Of a stretch of 64,000 nt of DNA, positions 27,935 through 36,919 are shown in pieces. Under the pieces are notes generated by a model that searched no databases, was not told where the DNA came from, and worked only from the letters and a program-made list of their open reading frames with translations. How positions within the stretch are numbered: position 1 is the first letter of the stretch; each line of letters begins with the position of its first letter. A program made the translations under genes and the position numbers. The stretch is from Lachnospiraceae bacterium AC2029. Lineage in GTDB: Bacteria; Bacillota; Clostridia; Lachnospirales; Lachnospiraceae. The stretch covers positions 3,742,001 to 3,806,000 of the forward strand of contig JNLK01000001.1 of NCBI GenBank assembly GCA_000703065.1, read 5' to 3'.

Positions 27935-27963
27935 ATTTTAACAATTGTTATATTCAATGTCAA
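27935..27963 (-). promoter_or_regulatory. Vegetative promoter of ilvN-ilvC with overlapping palindrome
   Basis: Minus strand TTGACA (27958-27963), 17 bases, TAAAAT (27935-27940). The perfect 12-bp palindrome TAACAATTGTTA (27939-27950) covers the spacer and touches the -10 box, a typical repressor-operator position. The leader is only about 30 bases, too short for a T-box or leader-peptide attenuator. Confidence 0.7.
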
Positions 27964-28035
27964 GCGCCGGACAAGGATTCGCCCCTGTTCCGCACAGTGT
28001 TTAATTCACGCTTCTTAGCGCGGTTCATTACATAC

Positions 28036-30474
28036 CTACGACTTCAGCAGCCGGTCCACCAGCTTCACGCAGTCATTTGCGTCCGGCGAATACCCGTCCG
28101 CATGGATCTCGTCTGCAAAGCTCTGCGAGATCACGGCTCCGCCGATGATGATCTTTGCCTTGCATTTCCGTGCCTTCGCCAGCTCCACGACCTCCTTCAT
28201 CTTCATCATAGTCGTGGTCATCAGTGCTGAAAGTCCGATGATCTGGGCCTTATGCTCCTCTGCCGCCTGAATGATATCCTCTGCAGGCACATCCTTCCCC
28301 AGGTCGATCACCTGATAGCCGTAATTCCTGAGCATCAGGATGCAGAGATTCTTTCCGATCTCATGGACATCTCCCTCCACGGAAGCAAATACGATGATCC
28401 CCTTCGGCTCTTTTCCTTCTGCAGACGGCAGAAACGGCGCCAGATACTGAATGGCCGCATCCATTGCGTTTGCGCCCTGGATCAGCTGCGGAAGGAAGAA
28501 GCGCTTCTCCTCAAAGAGCTCACCCACACGGGTGATGGCAGGGATCAGATCCTCGTCAATGATGGTCTTGGCTTCTCTTCCGGCCTCCATCTGTTTCTTC
28601 ACCTCATCCACGATACGGTTTTTGCTTCCGTTCAGGACGCAGTCGTAAACCGGTCCGCGGGAAGGTTCTCCTCCGGCACTTTCCTTCGGCGCTGCCGGCG
28701 CAGCCGCCGGAGACGCACTGCCCGAGATCGGACGAACGCGTTCTACATAGGTCTTATCGGCTCCCTCCTTCGCAAGGAGCAGATCGGAAGCATAGGCCGC
28801 ATTCATCAGCTGCTCCTGTCCGGGATTTGCAATGGCCATGGTAAGACCGGCGGAGATCGCCATGGTAAGGAACGCCGCATTTACATTGATCCTCTCGGGA
28901 AGCCCGAAGGAAATATTGGAAAGTCCGCAAATGGTGGGCAGGCCCAGTACATCATGGCTGTATCGGATCGTATCCAGCGCATTTCTTGCTGCCATGGGAT
29001 CCGCACCCACGGTGGAGATCAGCGCATCCACACAGAGGTCCTCCATGGATAGTCCTTCCTCCAGCGCGATCTGAACCAGCTGATCCACATTCTTCCGCCG
29101 TTCCTCCGCATTGGCCGGCAGGCCTTCATCGGATACGGGGAGCAGGATGCACATGGCACCGTATTTCTTTGCTATCTTAAAGAGCGGACGACACTTCGCC
29201 GACTCCAGAGAAACGGAATTGATGAGCGCGCGTCCCGGATAGATCCTGAGCGCTGCCTCTACGATATCCACATGGCTGGAGTCAATGCAAAGCGGCAGGG
29301 ATACCAGCTGTGTCACCTCGTAAATGGTCCGGAGCATCATTTCCTTCTCATCGATGCCGTTCAGACCCATATTGATATCCAGTACATGGGCATGATTATC
29401 TTCCTGGGAGATCGCCATCTCGCTGACCAGATCCAGGCTGCCTTCCCGAAGGGACGCCTGCAGCTTCTTCTTTCCGGTGGGGTTGATTCTCTCTCCCACT
29501 ACCAGGAAGGGTCCGTCAGGTATGATATCCTGGAGCAGACGTTCGGAGGTCAGTACCCTCTTCGGGTGCTCCAGCGGCGGGATCGGGCAGGAATTTCTGA
29601 TCTTCTGCTTTACCGCCCGGATATGGTCCGGCGAGCTTCCGCAGCAGCCACCCACCAGATTGGCTCCGGCATCCACAAGCGAACCGATACAGTCCGCAAA
29701 ATGGGCCGGCGTCATCTTGTATACGGATACACCGTTTTCCAGTTCCGGCATACCCGCGTTCGGCTTTGCAAAGACCGGGATCGTTGCATACTGCTTCATG
29801 GCAGCCAGAAGCTCGGTCATTTCATCCGGTCCCGTAGAACAGTTCAGTCCCACGGCATCCGCACCAAGTCCCTGCAGTACCACCACCGCAACCTCGGGCG
29901 TGGAGCCGAACAGGGTCTTTCCGTCTTCACGGAAGGTCAGGCTTGCGATGACCGGGATCTCCTCACTCAGTTCCCGGATCGCGATCAGTGCCGCCCTGGT
30001 CTCCTGCAGGCTCATCATGGTCTCCACCACGATCAGGTCCACACCTGCGGAAAGAAGCGCCTCTGCCTGCTCCTTATAAACCACCACAAGATCCTCAAAC
30101 TGCAGATCGCCGATGGGATACAGCTGACGTCCCGTCATGGTCATATCTCCGGCCACATAGCCCCGGTCGTTGCAGCGACGTACTGCCTCTTTGGAAAGCT
30201 TTACCAGTTCACGGTTCATTTCCGTTGTCCGGTCCTCCAGATGGTATTCCCGCAGTTTGATCCGGTTACAGGTAAATGTAGGCGCATACAGGATACTGGT
30301 CCCCGCCTCTAAAAAACGAACCTGGAGGTCGATCAGTGTCTCAGGATGTTCCAGGATCCACTGCTCCGGACACACCCCGAGGGGCATGCCTGCAGCCATA
30401 AGATTTGTTCCGGTAGCTCCATCCAGACACAGGATTCGATTCTCCAGGAGTCTTCTGAATTCTTCTCTTTTCAT
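28036..30474 (-). CDS. metH: Cobalamin-dependent methionine synthase lacking the reactivation domain
   Basis: About 812 residues from ATG 30474 (KREEFRRLLENRILCLDGAT); in-frame ATGs at 30501 and 30519 are possible but fall in repeat DNA. The domains are a homocysteine-binding domain (1-300, zinc cysteines in GLNCSTGPDEM and GGCCGSSPDH), a methyltetrahydrofolate-binding domain (about 315-590, VVGERINPTGKKKL), and a cap and cobalamin-binding domain (about 600-812, DVHEIGKNL with the cobalt-ligating His). The fourth, AdoMet-binding reactivation domain of the 1227-residue E. coli enzyme is missing, so a separate reactivase is needed. The DUF4445 protein at 3869-4939 is one candidate. rnhA lies upstream. 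Confidence 0.93.
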   Translation of the reverse strand: MKREEFRRLLENRILCLDGATGTNLMAAGMPLGVCPEQWILEHPETLIDLQVRFLEAGTSILYAPTFTCNRIKLREYHLEDRTTEMNRELVKLSKEAVRRCNDRGYVAGDMTMTGRQLYPIGDLQFEDLVVVYKEQAEALLSAGVDLIVVETMMSLQETRAALIAIRELSEEIPVIASLTFREDGKTLFGSTPEVAVVVLQGLGADAVGLNCSTGPDEMTELLAAMKQYATIPVFAKPNAGMPELENGVSVYKMTPAHFADCIGSLVDAGANLVGGCCGSSPDHIRAVKQKIRNSCPIPPLEHPKRVLTSERLLQDIIPDGPFLVVGERINPTGKKKLQASLREGSLDLVSEMAISQEDNHAHVLDINMGLNGIDEKEMMLRTIYEVTQLVSLPLCIDSSHVDIVEAALRIYPGRALINSVSLESAKCRPLFKIAKKYGAMCILLPVSDEGLPANAEERRKNVDQLVQIALEEGLSMEDLCVDALISTVGADPMAARNALDTIRYSHDVLGLPTICGLSNISFGLPERINVNAAFLTMAISAGLTMAIANPGQEQLMNAAYASDLLLAKEGADKTYVERVRPISGSASPAAAPAAPKESAGGEPSRGPVYDCVLNGSKNRIVDEVKKQMEAGREAKTIIDEDLIPAITRVGELFEEKRFFLPQLIQGANAMDAAIQYLAPFLPSAEGKEPKGIIVFASVEGDVHEIGKNLCILMLRNYGYQVIDLGKDVPAEDIIQAAEEHKAQIIGLSALMTTTMMKMKEVVELAKARKCKAKIIIGGAVISQSFADEIHADGYSPDANDCVKLVDRLLKS

Positions 30475-30496
30475 ACGTAACTCACTTACTAAATAA

Positions 30497-30674
30497 CTCA
30501 TTCTTCCACGGCATGGCACCGGGAGTGTAACTAATATACAGCCAGCTCATTCCTTCCACGGCATACCGCCGGGTTGTTACTCAGGTACAGCCAGCTCATT
30601 CCTTCCACGGCATACCGCCGGGTTGTTACTCAGGTACAGTCTGCTCATTCCTTCCACGGCATACCGCCGGGTTC
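30497..30674. repeat. Four tandem 49-bp units derived from the rnhA 3' end
   Basis: CTCATTCCTTCCACGGCATACCGCC-type units begin at 30497, 30546, 30595 and 30644, exactly 49 bp apart. The unit at 30644 is the real end of rnhA (stop at 30645). The other three are downstream copies, and the most distal is degenerate and merges into the 5' end of metH. It reads as expansion of a gene end by slippage or unequal recombination. On the minus strand each unit has GGAAGGAATGAG, which resembles a ribosome-binding site. Confidence 0.85.
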
Positions 30675-31157
30675 AACACTCTGCACATATACGGTATCCA
30701 CGAGCCACGGTCCCTCGTCCGCCGCTTTGGTGGCCAGTCTGTCACAGCGTTCGTTTCCCGGATGGCCGTTATGCCCCCGCACCCAGGTGTAGGTCACCCT
30801 GTGCGGCTTCATTGCCTCCAAAAGCCGCTTCCACAGATCAACGTTCTTCACGGGATCCTTTCCCCGTTTCCAGTTGTTCTGCTGCCATTTGTCGATCCAG
30901 TGATCATTAAAGGCACGGACCACATACTGGGAATCGGACCAGACCGTCACCTCGCAGGGACGGATCAGTTCCTCAAGTCCTGCGATCACCGCCATCAGCT
31001 CCATACGGTTGTTCGTGGTCCGTTCGTAGCCCTGTGACAGTTCCTTTTCATGCACCTGTCCGGCTGCATCCGTCACCGCCAGGATGGCTCCGTAGCCTCC
31101 CGGTCCGTCAGGGTTCGCCCGCGCGGACCCGTCTGTATATAACGTCACCTGATCCAT
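30645..31157 (-). CDS. rnhA: Ribonuclease HI
   Basis: 170 residues. YTDGSARANPDGPGGYGAIL carries the first catalytic Asp (Asp9), NRMELMAVIAGLEEL the Glu, VWSDSQYVV the second Asp and GHNGHPGNERCDRLA the last, completing the DEDD set; the basic handle (DKWQQNNWKRGKDPVKN) is present. It cleaves RNA in RNA-DNA hybrids. AGAGGTTGATTT precedes ATG 31157. The C-terminal SVEPGGMPWKE is the segment duplicated downstream. RNase HII is encoded at 40001. Confidence 0.95.
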   Translation of the reverse strand: MDQVTLYTDGSARANPDGPGGYGAILAVTDAAGQVHEKELSQGYERTTNNRMELMAVIAGLEELIRPCEVTVWSDSQYVVRAFNDHWIDKWQQNNWKRGKDPVKNVDLWKRLLEAMKPHRVTYTWVRGHNGHPGNERCDRLATKAADEGPWLVDTVYVQSVEPGGMPWKE

Positions 31158-31170
31158 AAATCAACCTCTT

Positions 31171-32979
31171 TTAGTAAAAGAACTCGGGCGTTCTCCAGTA
31201 GCATACGACAGGCATTCCTCTGTATCCAAGCTCAAAGATCTTCTCTGCTGTCGCATGGGGCAGATTCACACAGCCATGGGACCCTCTGGTCTTATAAAGC
31301 TCTCCGCCGAACTTTGACTGCCAATAGGCGTCGTGCAGACCGATCTCTCCGTTGAACGGCATCCAGTAATCCACATGAGATGCATACCCCGGTCCTGTCA
31401 GCACCACATTCATACGCATACCGTAGATCGCATACAGTCCGCCGGGGGTCTGGGAACCATGGTTCGGATTACCGGAGATCACGTCATCCTCCAGGATCTT
31501 CTTACCGTCAATATAGAGATAAACCTTCTGATATGTCAGGTCGACCTCCACGTAACTGTTTCCGATATCGGAACAATCTGCAGTATAAATCGTTCCTTCA
31601 TGTATTAATTCGGGAGTGCGCTCGAATCCATGCTTATGGAACAACGCATCATACAGCATGGATACCTCCGCATCCTGATCGATCTCCCAACCCATATAGT
31701 TGTTTGAGACATGAGCGGTCTTTCCATCATGCGTCTTAAAGTCCCTCGCCCGTCCGAAGGTATTGTGTTCGAATGCGAAGTCATTTACAAATCTCTGAAC
31801 CTTCAGTCTGGATACGGAGCAGGTAAAATTATCCGTATCCAGATCCAGCATACAGTAGATCTGCTCCGGTGTGATATCAAACTTCGTCTCGACAAAGACA
31901 TAGGTCATTTTCAGTTTTGTATAGGATTCGATGGTATCCCTGTATTGGATCACCTCGGGAGACTCTGCATTATAAACTGACTTCTCATAACAGTTCTCAT
32001 CATCCAGTTTGAATTCAGTATCCAGATTCATAAGCTTTGAATCCAGCACATCATAGAATCTGGCCATGTCGATCATGGTTCCCGGATTTCCCTGCCGGAT
32101 CTCGGGAGTCCCGTTATTCATGACGATCCTGGGATTCTCCGGAGAGATCATATTGGATGTACGGAAATACACCGCGTCATACAGGAATTTATCCAGCTTA
32201 TTCCGATCATAGGAAACCTCATAGGCCGCCTCGTTCGGCGCCTCGAAATAAGTCACGAACCACAGGAACGGATTCTGCTTTTCCTTGATGTTGTGGACAT
32301 CGTTTTTCGTAGTGATCACAAGTCCGATATCCTCCGGACGGATCGTTACATCACCGTTCCGAAGAGAGATGTGCAACTGATAATCCGACATCTTGGAATC
32401 GATCTCCTGCTGTACGGACTCCTCGCTGCGGAAGGAATAGTCCACGCCGTTGATGATGGTATTCGGCTGGAAATAAAAGAAGCTGTTGAAAACCATAAAG
32501 GTGTATCCGATCAGAAGAAGTGCTGTCAGCGTCACCGTCACCACCATCAGGAGCTTATGACGTTTTCTGGCTTTGACGAAAGCCTTCTCATCCACGTATA
32601 CTCCCTGATGCTCCGGTTCTTCCTTCTGTCCCTCCGGCGTCTCATGCCTGTTCTGAGTTTCGGGTATCTCAGCCTTGGATTCGTCGACAGCCGACTTCAG
32701 GTCTTCGATCGCGGACTTTGCCTCTGCAACCAGAGCCTCTGCCTGTTCGATCGCTGCCATTTCCTGGTCATCGGACGAAGTTTCTGCCTTTGTCTCTTCT
32801 GCCTTTGTCTCTTCTGCCTTTGTCTCTTCCGTCTTTGTCTCTTCCGTCTTTATTTCTTCCGTCTTTATTTCTTCCGTCTTTATTTCTTCAGACTTCGGCG
32901 ATTCCTGTTTCGACTCTTCCGCATCATCGATCGTGATGTCCACTACCTCAGAGTCCTTTTTCTCATTCAAATCTCCCAT
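31171..32979 (-). CDS. Membrane-anchored L,D-transpeptidase (YkuD) with Lys-Thr-Glu-Glu repeat
   Basis: 602 residues from ATG 32979 (AGAGGA eight bases upstream); an in-frame ATG three codons earlier is less well placed. A cytoplasmic acidic N-terminus contains about seven pentapeptide repeats of KTEEI/KAEET type (about 30-65). One membrane segment lies at about 140-165. Outside are a peptidoglycan-binding-4-like region (about 180-430) and a YkuD domain (about 470-602) with HGSQTPGGLYAIY and the catalytic GSHGCVNLPHATAEKIF (Cys nucleophile). It makes 3-3 cross-links in peptidoglycan or attaches proteins to it. It directly follows a metallophosphoesterase gene. Confidence 0.9.
   Translation of the reverse strand: MGDLNEKKDSEVVDITIDDAEESKQESPKSEEIKTEEIKTEEIKTEETKTEETKAEETKAEETKAETSSDDQEMAAIEQAEALVAEAKSAIEDLKSAVDESKAEIPETQNRHETPEGQKEEPEHQGVYVDEKAFVKARKRHKLLMVVTVTLTALLLIGYTFMVFNSFFYFQPNTIINGVDYSFRSEESVQQEIDSKMSDYQLHISLRNGDVTIRPEDIGLVITTKNDVHNIKEKQNPFLWFVTYFEAPNEAAYEVSYDRNKLDKFLYDAVYFRTSNMISPENPRIVMNNGTPEIRQGNPGTMIDMARFYDVLDSKLMNLDTEFKLDDENCYEKSVYNAESPEVIQYRDTIESYTKLKMTYVFVETKFDITPEQIYCMLDLDTDNFTCSVSRLKVQRFVNDFAFEHNTFGRARDFKTHDGKTAHVSNNYMGWEIDQDAEVSMLYDALFHKHGFERTPELIHEGTIYTADCSDIGNSYVEVDLTYQKVYLYIDGKKILEDDVISGNPNHGSQTPGGLYAIYGMRMNVVLTGPGYASHVDYWMPFNGEIGLHDAYWQSKFGGELYKTRGSHGCVNLPHATAEKIFELGYRGMPVVCYWRTPEFFY
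32784..32890. repeat. 15-bp tandem coding repeat in the L,D-transpeptidase gene
   Basis: About seven units of 15 bp (plus strand TTTGTCTCTTCTGCC and TTTATTTCTTCCGTC variants) encode the KTEEI/KAEET pentapeptides. Neighbouring units are identical in blocks, a sign of recent slippage. Confidence 0.85.
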
Positions 32980-32991
32980 TTCAATCATCCT

Positions 32992-33855
32992 CTACCGTAA
33001 AACGATCAAACATAACTCCGGCAGATTATTAAACCGTACCGGTATGGTATGCTGTCCCAGCCCGGAGCTGACCAGCATCTGATTCTCACCCTCCTGATAT
33101 ACACCATAGTCATAATGCGGAAAAAGATCCAGTTTCGGAGACACAAATCCTCCGATCAGCGGAAGGCGTATGATCCCTCCATGATAATGTCCCGCAAGCG
33201 TCAGATCCGCTCCCCAGTCACTGTAAACCTTCCCCCAGGAAGGGTCATGCGCAAGGAGCACCACCGGCGTTTCCTTCTCTGCTTTCCCCAAATAACGATC
33301 CATCACTTCAACCGTCAGGCGTTCGCCCTTCTTTCTGAAGTAAACATACTCCATATCCAGCCCGTAGAGTCGGATCTCACCCACGGGCAGGGGAACCTTC
33401 ACGGATTCATTCGTCAGGAATCGTATGGAAGGATCCAGTCTTTTCACATAACCTTCCCAGTCATAGCCCGTTTCTCCGTTATGAGCCATCATACGGCGTT
33501 CATGATTGCCGAAGGCCTGATATACAGGTGCGATCCCGGCAAGTCCGTTTATCAGTTCCTCCGCCGGGGAAGTGTCTTCATTCTCATGGATCCCGTTTAC
33601 CATGTCTCCGCCGATCAGGATCACATCAGGACGTAGCTCCGCAGCCTTCGCAAGAAGTCTCTCATTCAGCTTTCCACCCACTGCTTCGTGATAATCGGAA
33701 AGGAACAGGATCCTTCCCTTCGGACTGCCAGGAAGGGACACTTCATACTCCCTCACCCGGAACCGGTGAAGTTCCCGGAAGGATTCCAGAAACAGGATCG
33801 CCAGCCCCAAAAGAATGACTCCTACTATGATTAGAACGATCATCAGTGCATTCAT
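32992..33855 (-). CDS. Membrane-anchored calcineurin-like metallophosphoesterase
   Basis: 287 residues. One N-terminal membrane segment (about 5-25) is followed by a metallophosphoesterase domain with SDYHE, GGDMVNG, GNHERR, LAHDP and GHYHGG blocks. Its first block has SDYH in place of the usual SDLH. It belongs with YaeI/YkuE-type phosphoesterases that act near the membrane, some on lipid A precursors or teichoic-related substrates; the substrate here is unknown. It lies between scpB (one base away) and the L,D-transpeptidase (four bases away), so it is co-transcribed. A second family member is at 54663-55628. Confidence 0.87.
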   Translation of the reverse strand: MNALMIVLIIVGVILLGLAILFLESFRELHRFRVREYEVSLPGSPKGRILFLSDYHEAVGGKLNERLLAKAAELRPDVILIGGDMVNGIHENEDTSPAEELINGLAGIAPVYQAFGNHERRMMAHNGETGYDWEGYVKRLDPSIRFLTNESVKVPLPVGEIRLYGLDMEYVYFRKKGERLTVEVMDRYLGKAEKETPVVLLAHDPSWGKVYSDWGADLTLAGHYHGGIIRLPLIGGFVSPKLDLFPHYDYGVYQEGENQMLVSSGLGQHTIPVRFNNLPELCLIVLR

Positions 33856-33856
33856 A

Positions 33857-34432
33857 TCAGGTCTCCACGTTGATCACGCCTGCCTCTTCCTCCGCCTGTC
33901 TTCGGAAGTCTTCCAGACGGTCCGGTGAAATGACGGGAAGATCATCCATGGAGGAAATGCCGAAGCTCCGAAGGAAATCATCCGTGGTTCCGAACAGGAT
34001 CGGATGTCCCGGGGCATCCAGACGACCAACCTCCTGGATCAGATTGTACTCCACCAGACGGTTCACTGCATGGGAACAGGAAACGCCGCGGATCTTCTCG
34101 ATCTCCTGACGTGTCACAGGCTGTTTATATGCAACGATGGACAGGGTCTCCAGTAAAACATCGGTAAGCACATGCTTCTTCGGTGCATTTACCAGACGAA
34201 CCAGTTCCTCGTAATAATCATTCTTGGTACAGAGCTGGTATTTTCCGTCCAGCTCGATCATACGGATCCCCCGGTCCTCGGCGTCATACCGCTGCTGAAG
34301 CTCCGAGAGGACCTGCTTCAGTTCCTTCTCGTCGGCCTCCAGCGCATCCCTGAGATCCGTAAAGGATACCGCACCGCCTACGGCAAAAAGCACAGCCTCC
34401 ACCGCGGCATATACATTTTTATTCTCATTCAT
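33857..34432 (-). CDS. scpB: Segregation and condensation protein B
   Basis: 191 residues with tandem winged-helix domains: AAVEAVLFAVGGAVSFTDLR at the start, then LETLSIVAYKQPVTRQEIEKIRGV and LIQEVGRLDAPGHPILFGTT, the most conserved ScpB segments. It binds ScpA and completes the SMC complex (smc at 8172-11729). ATG 34432 has GGAGGTTTATCTCAA upstream. It lies 16 bases after scpA. Confidence 0.96.
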   Translation of the reverse strand: MNENKNVYAAVEAVLFAVGGAVSFTDLRDALEADEKELKQVLSELQQRYDAEDRGIRMIELDGKYQLCTKNDYYEELVRLVNAPKKHVLTDVLLETLSIVAYKQPVTRQEIEKIRGVSCSHAVNRLVEYNLIQEVGRLDAPGHPILFGTTDDFLRSFGISSMDDLPVISPDRLEDFRRQAEEEAGVINVET

Positions 34433-34448
34433 TTGAGATAAACCTCCG

Positions 34449-35195
34449 TTATTCCAGTGAATCGATCAGGATCTCTCCGAAGAGTCCGTCCTGACGGATC
34501 GCAATGGCACCGGTCTTCATCAGTTCCAGGACAGCAAGAAAGGACACGATGATATTCATCCTTCCTCTCTTCCGCCCCAGCAGAGTCCGGAAATTGATGC
34601 TGCGAAGGCCGCGGATCTCCTGACGGATCTCAACCATCCGATCCTCCAGCTTGATCTCGTCACGGCTGATGGTTCCGAATTTGCTTCGCACCGGATCCAT
34701 ACGGAAGACCTCACGTCGCATCAGCTGTTGGAAGATCTCATTCAGCTGTGCCAGGGTCGTATCGCCGATCACCTCTGCGGGATCGACCTCCTCCCTGTAA
34801 TCCCGAACCTCACGGGGGATCGACGCTTCCTTGAAGAAGGTTCTCTCCGCATCCATCTCCATATCCTTCAGTTCGAAGGAGGCATACTTATACATCTTAT
34901 ATTCCAGAAGGCTTCGAACCAGCTCTGCACGCGGGTCCTCTTCCTCCTCAACCTCTTCCTCTTCCTTCGGAAGAAGCATCTTTGCCTTGATACTGATCAG
35001 CTGCGCCGCCATCACGAGAAATTCGCTCATGGTATCCATGTCGGTCTCATCCAGCTGATCCAGATATGCGATATACTGATCCGTGATCTCCACGATCGGA
35101 ATATCGAAGATATTGAATTTATTCTTTTCGATCAAATGTAACAGCAGGTCCAGGGGACCTTCAAATACATTTAACTTCAGATCCAAACTGCTCAT
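34449..35195 (-). CDS. scpA: Segregation and condensation protein A
   Basis: 248 residues, a kleisin. LNVFEGPLDLLLHLIEKNKF (7-26) is the N-terminal SMC-neck-binding signature, an acidic region with EEEEEVEEEEDP (about 79-90) is a linker, and VSFLAVLELMKTGAIAIRQD near the end is the C-terminal winged helix that contacts the SMC head. It is followed by scpB. Confidence 0.96.
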   Translation of the reverse strand: MSSLDLKLNVFEGPLDLLLHLIEKNKFNIFDIPIVEITDQYIAYLDQLDETDMDTMSEFLVMAAQLISIKAKMLLPKEEEEVEEEEDPRAELVRSLLEYKMYKYASFELKDMEMDAERTFFKEASIPREVRDYREEVDPAEVIGDTTLAQLNEIFQQLMRREVFRMDPVRSKFGTISRDEIKLEDRMVEIRQEIRGLRSINFRTLLGRKRGRMNIIVSFLAVLELMKTGAIAIRQDGLFGEILIDSLE

Positions 35196-35222
35196 TTCCC
35201 GTGCTCCGTCTTATTTCGGATA

Positions 35223-36236
35223 TTATTCGTCTTCCCAGGAGATGCCCGAGATCTCGGACTTCTTATCTCTGGTCAGAAGCGCATTCAGCGCCTCACTCAC
35301 CGGGAATTCCTCAAAGAGTATCCGGTTGACCATCTCAACGATGGGCATGGTAATACCCTTCTTCTTGGCCAGCTGCAATGCAGCCTTTGCGGAATATACG
35401 CCCTCAACCACCATTTTAACTTCATTCATGGCGTCGTGATAGGACATTCCCTGACCGATCAGGACACCGGCTCTCCGGTTCCGGCTGTGCTTCGAAGCGC
35501 AGGTTACGATCAGATCTCCGATACCGGACAGACCCGAGAAGGTCTCCGGATGGCCTCCCAGGGACACACCCAGGGCAGAGATCTCAACAATGCCTCTGGT
35601 GATCAGGGCCGCCTTTGTATTGTCACCGCATCCGAGACCGTCAGCGATTCCCGCCGCAAGAGCGATAACGTTCTTCAGCGCGCCGCCGAGCTCGATGCCG
35701 ATCATATCCGGACTTGTATAAACCCGGAAGAAATCCGTCATAAAAGTATCCTGTACCAGACGTGCGGTAGCATGTGTCTTTGCACCGACCACCACTGTGG
35801 TGCCCATACATTTTCCTACCTCTTCCGCATGGCTCGGGCCGGACAGAACAGCCACATCCGCCTGGGGGATCTCTTCGCCGATCACCTCGGACAGACGAAG
35901 GAGCGTATCCTCTTCGATTCCCTTTGCCACATTGACAACTATCGTTCCCTCAGAGATCAGCTTCGATGCAGACTTTGCCGTGCTGCGCACGAAAGGAGAA
36001 GGAACGGCGATCACCACCATTTCCGCTTCCTTCAGAGCAGTTTCCATTTCTCCGGTATAATGCACGGTCCCCGGCAGGATCACTCCGGGAAGCTTCTGCT
36101 TCTGCTCGCAGTACTCCGTTAACATGGCAACCTCTTCCGGATCTATGGACCAGATCGTGACCTCATGCTGATTACAGGAAAGAAGCTTCGCCAGGGCCAC
36201 GCCCCAGCTTCCTGCTCCAAGTATGGCTATCTTCAT
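35223..36236 (-). CDS. gpsA: Glycerol-3-phosphate dehydrogenase [NAD(P)+]
   Basis: 337 residues. It reduces dihydroxyacetone phosphate to sn-glycerol-3-phosphate for phospholipid synthesis. The Rossmann motif is GAGSWGVALAKLL (7-19), VNVAKGIEEDT and LSGPSHAEEVG follow, and the catalytic Lys lies in GGALKNVIALAAGIADGLG. The start overlaps the plsY stop by one base (TAATG). Its product feeds PlsY, encoded just upstream. Confidence 0.97.
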   Translation of the reverse strand: MKIAILGAGSWGVALAKLLSCNQHEVTIWSIDPEEVAMLTEYCEQKQKLPGVILPGTVHYTGEMETALKEAEMVVIAVPSPFVRSTAKSASKLISEGTIVVNVAKGIEEDTLLRLSEVIGEEIPQADVAVLSGPSHAEEVGKCMGTTVVVGAKTHATARLVQDTFMTDFFRVYTSPDMIGIELGGALKNVIALAAGIADGLGCGDNTKAALITRGIVEISALGVSLGGHPETFSGLSGIGDLIVTCASKHSRNRRAGVLIGQGMSYHDAMNEVKMVVEGVYSAKAALQLAKKKGITMPIVEMVNRILFEEFPVSEALNALLTRDKKSEISGISWEDE

Positions 36237-36916
36237 TATTTTTTATCCTCCGATTTATGAAACTGCAGCTTGTTCTCTTCGTGATTGATCAGGCGAATGA
36301 TATTCTCCCTGTGACGGATGATGGCAAGAGCTGCAAAGATCACGCTGAGAATGATACTCTCGATCATGGCTGACCGGGATTCCGGAATATCCGGATTAAA
36401 ACAGAGCATCCCATTTACCGCAAATATAATGAATACTGTAACGTATGCGACCATAAGGCAGATAGAACCGAGGGACACATACTTTGAAATAAGCACTACA
36501 ATGGCAAAAACCACCAGAAGGATCAGGCACATCCATGGATTCAGGAGACCGATAATGGCTCCGGCAGAGGATGAGATTCCCTTTCCGCCCTTAAAATTAA
36601 GGTAGAACGGGAAATTATGTCCGAGGACAACGCCCAGTCCCGTATAAAGCACATAAAGCATATAGGAGTCCGGATAAAAGGGCCTGAACGACAGGTTCAC
36701 GATCAGGCAGGGCAGGAAGGCTTTCAGAAGGTCCCCGATAAAAACCACAAGACCCGCCTTCGGTCCCAGGACCCGAAGCGCATTCGTCATTCCGAGATTT
36801 CCGCTGCCGTGCTTTCTTATATCCACACCCTTCAGTTTTCCGTAAATGACACCTGTTTCGATCAGTCCCAGGCAGTAGCCCACACCAAGACACAGGATCC
36901 GAATTACAATGTCCAT
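36236..36916 (-). CDS. plsY: Acyl-phosphate:glycerol-3-phosphate acyltransferase PlsY
   Basis: 226 residues, with about seven membrane segments. It transfers the acyl group from acyl-phosphate (made by PlsX) to glycerol-3-phosphate. The family motifs SGNLGMTNALRVLG, HNFPFYLNFKGGKGISSSAG and the C-terminal IRHRENIIRLINHEENKL are present. It sits between der and gpsA, a conserved Clostridia arrangement. Confidence 0.96.
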   Translation of the reverse strand: MDIVIRILCLGVGYCLGLIETGVIYGKLKGVDIRKHGSGNLGMTNALRVLGPKAGLVVFIGDLLKAFLPCLIVNLSFRPFYPDSYMLYVLYTGLGVVLGHNFPFYLNFKGGKGISSSAGAIIGLLNPWMCLILLVVFAIVVLISKYVSLGSICLMVAYVTVFIIFAVNGMLCFNPDIPESRSAMIESIILSVIFAALAIIRHRENIIRLINHEENKLQFHKSEDKK

Positions 36917-36919
36917 AGT

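Noticed and set aside
27913-28035. T-box or leader-peptide attenuator before ilvN-ilvC
   Set aside because: The consensus promoter leaves a leader of about 30 bases, too short for either.
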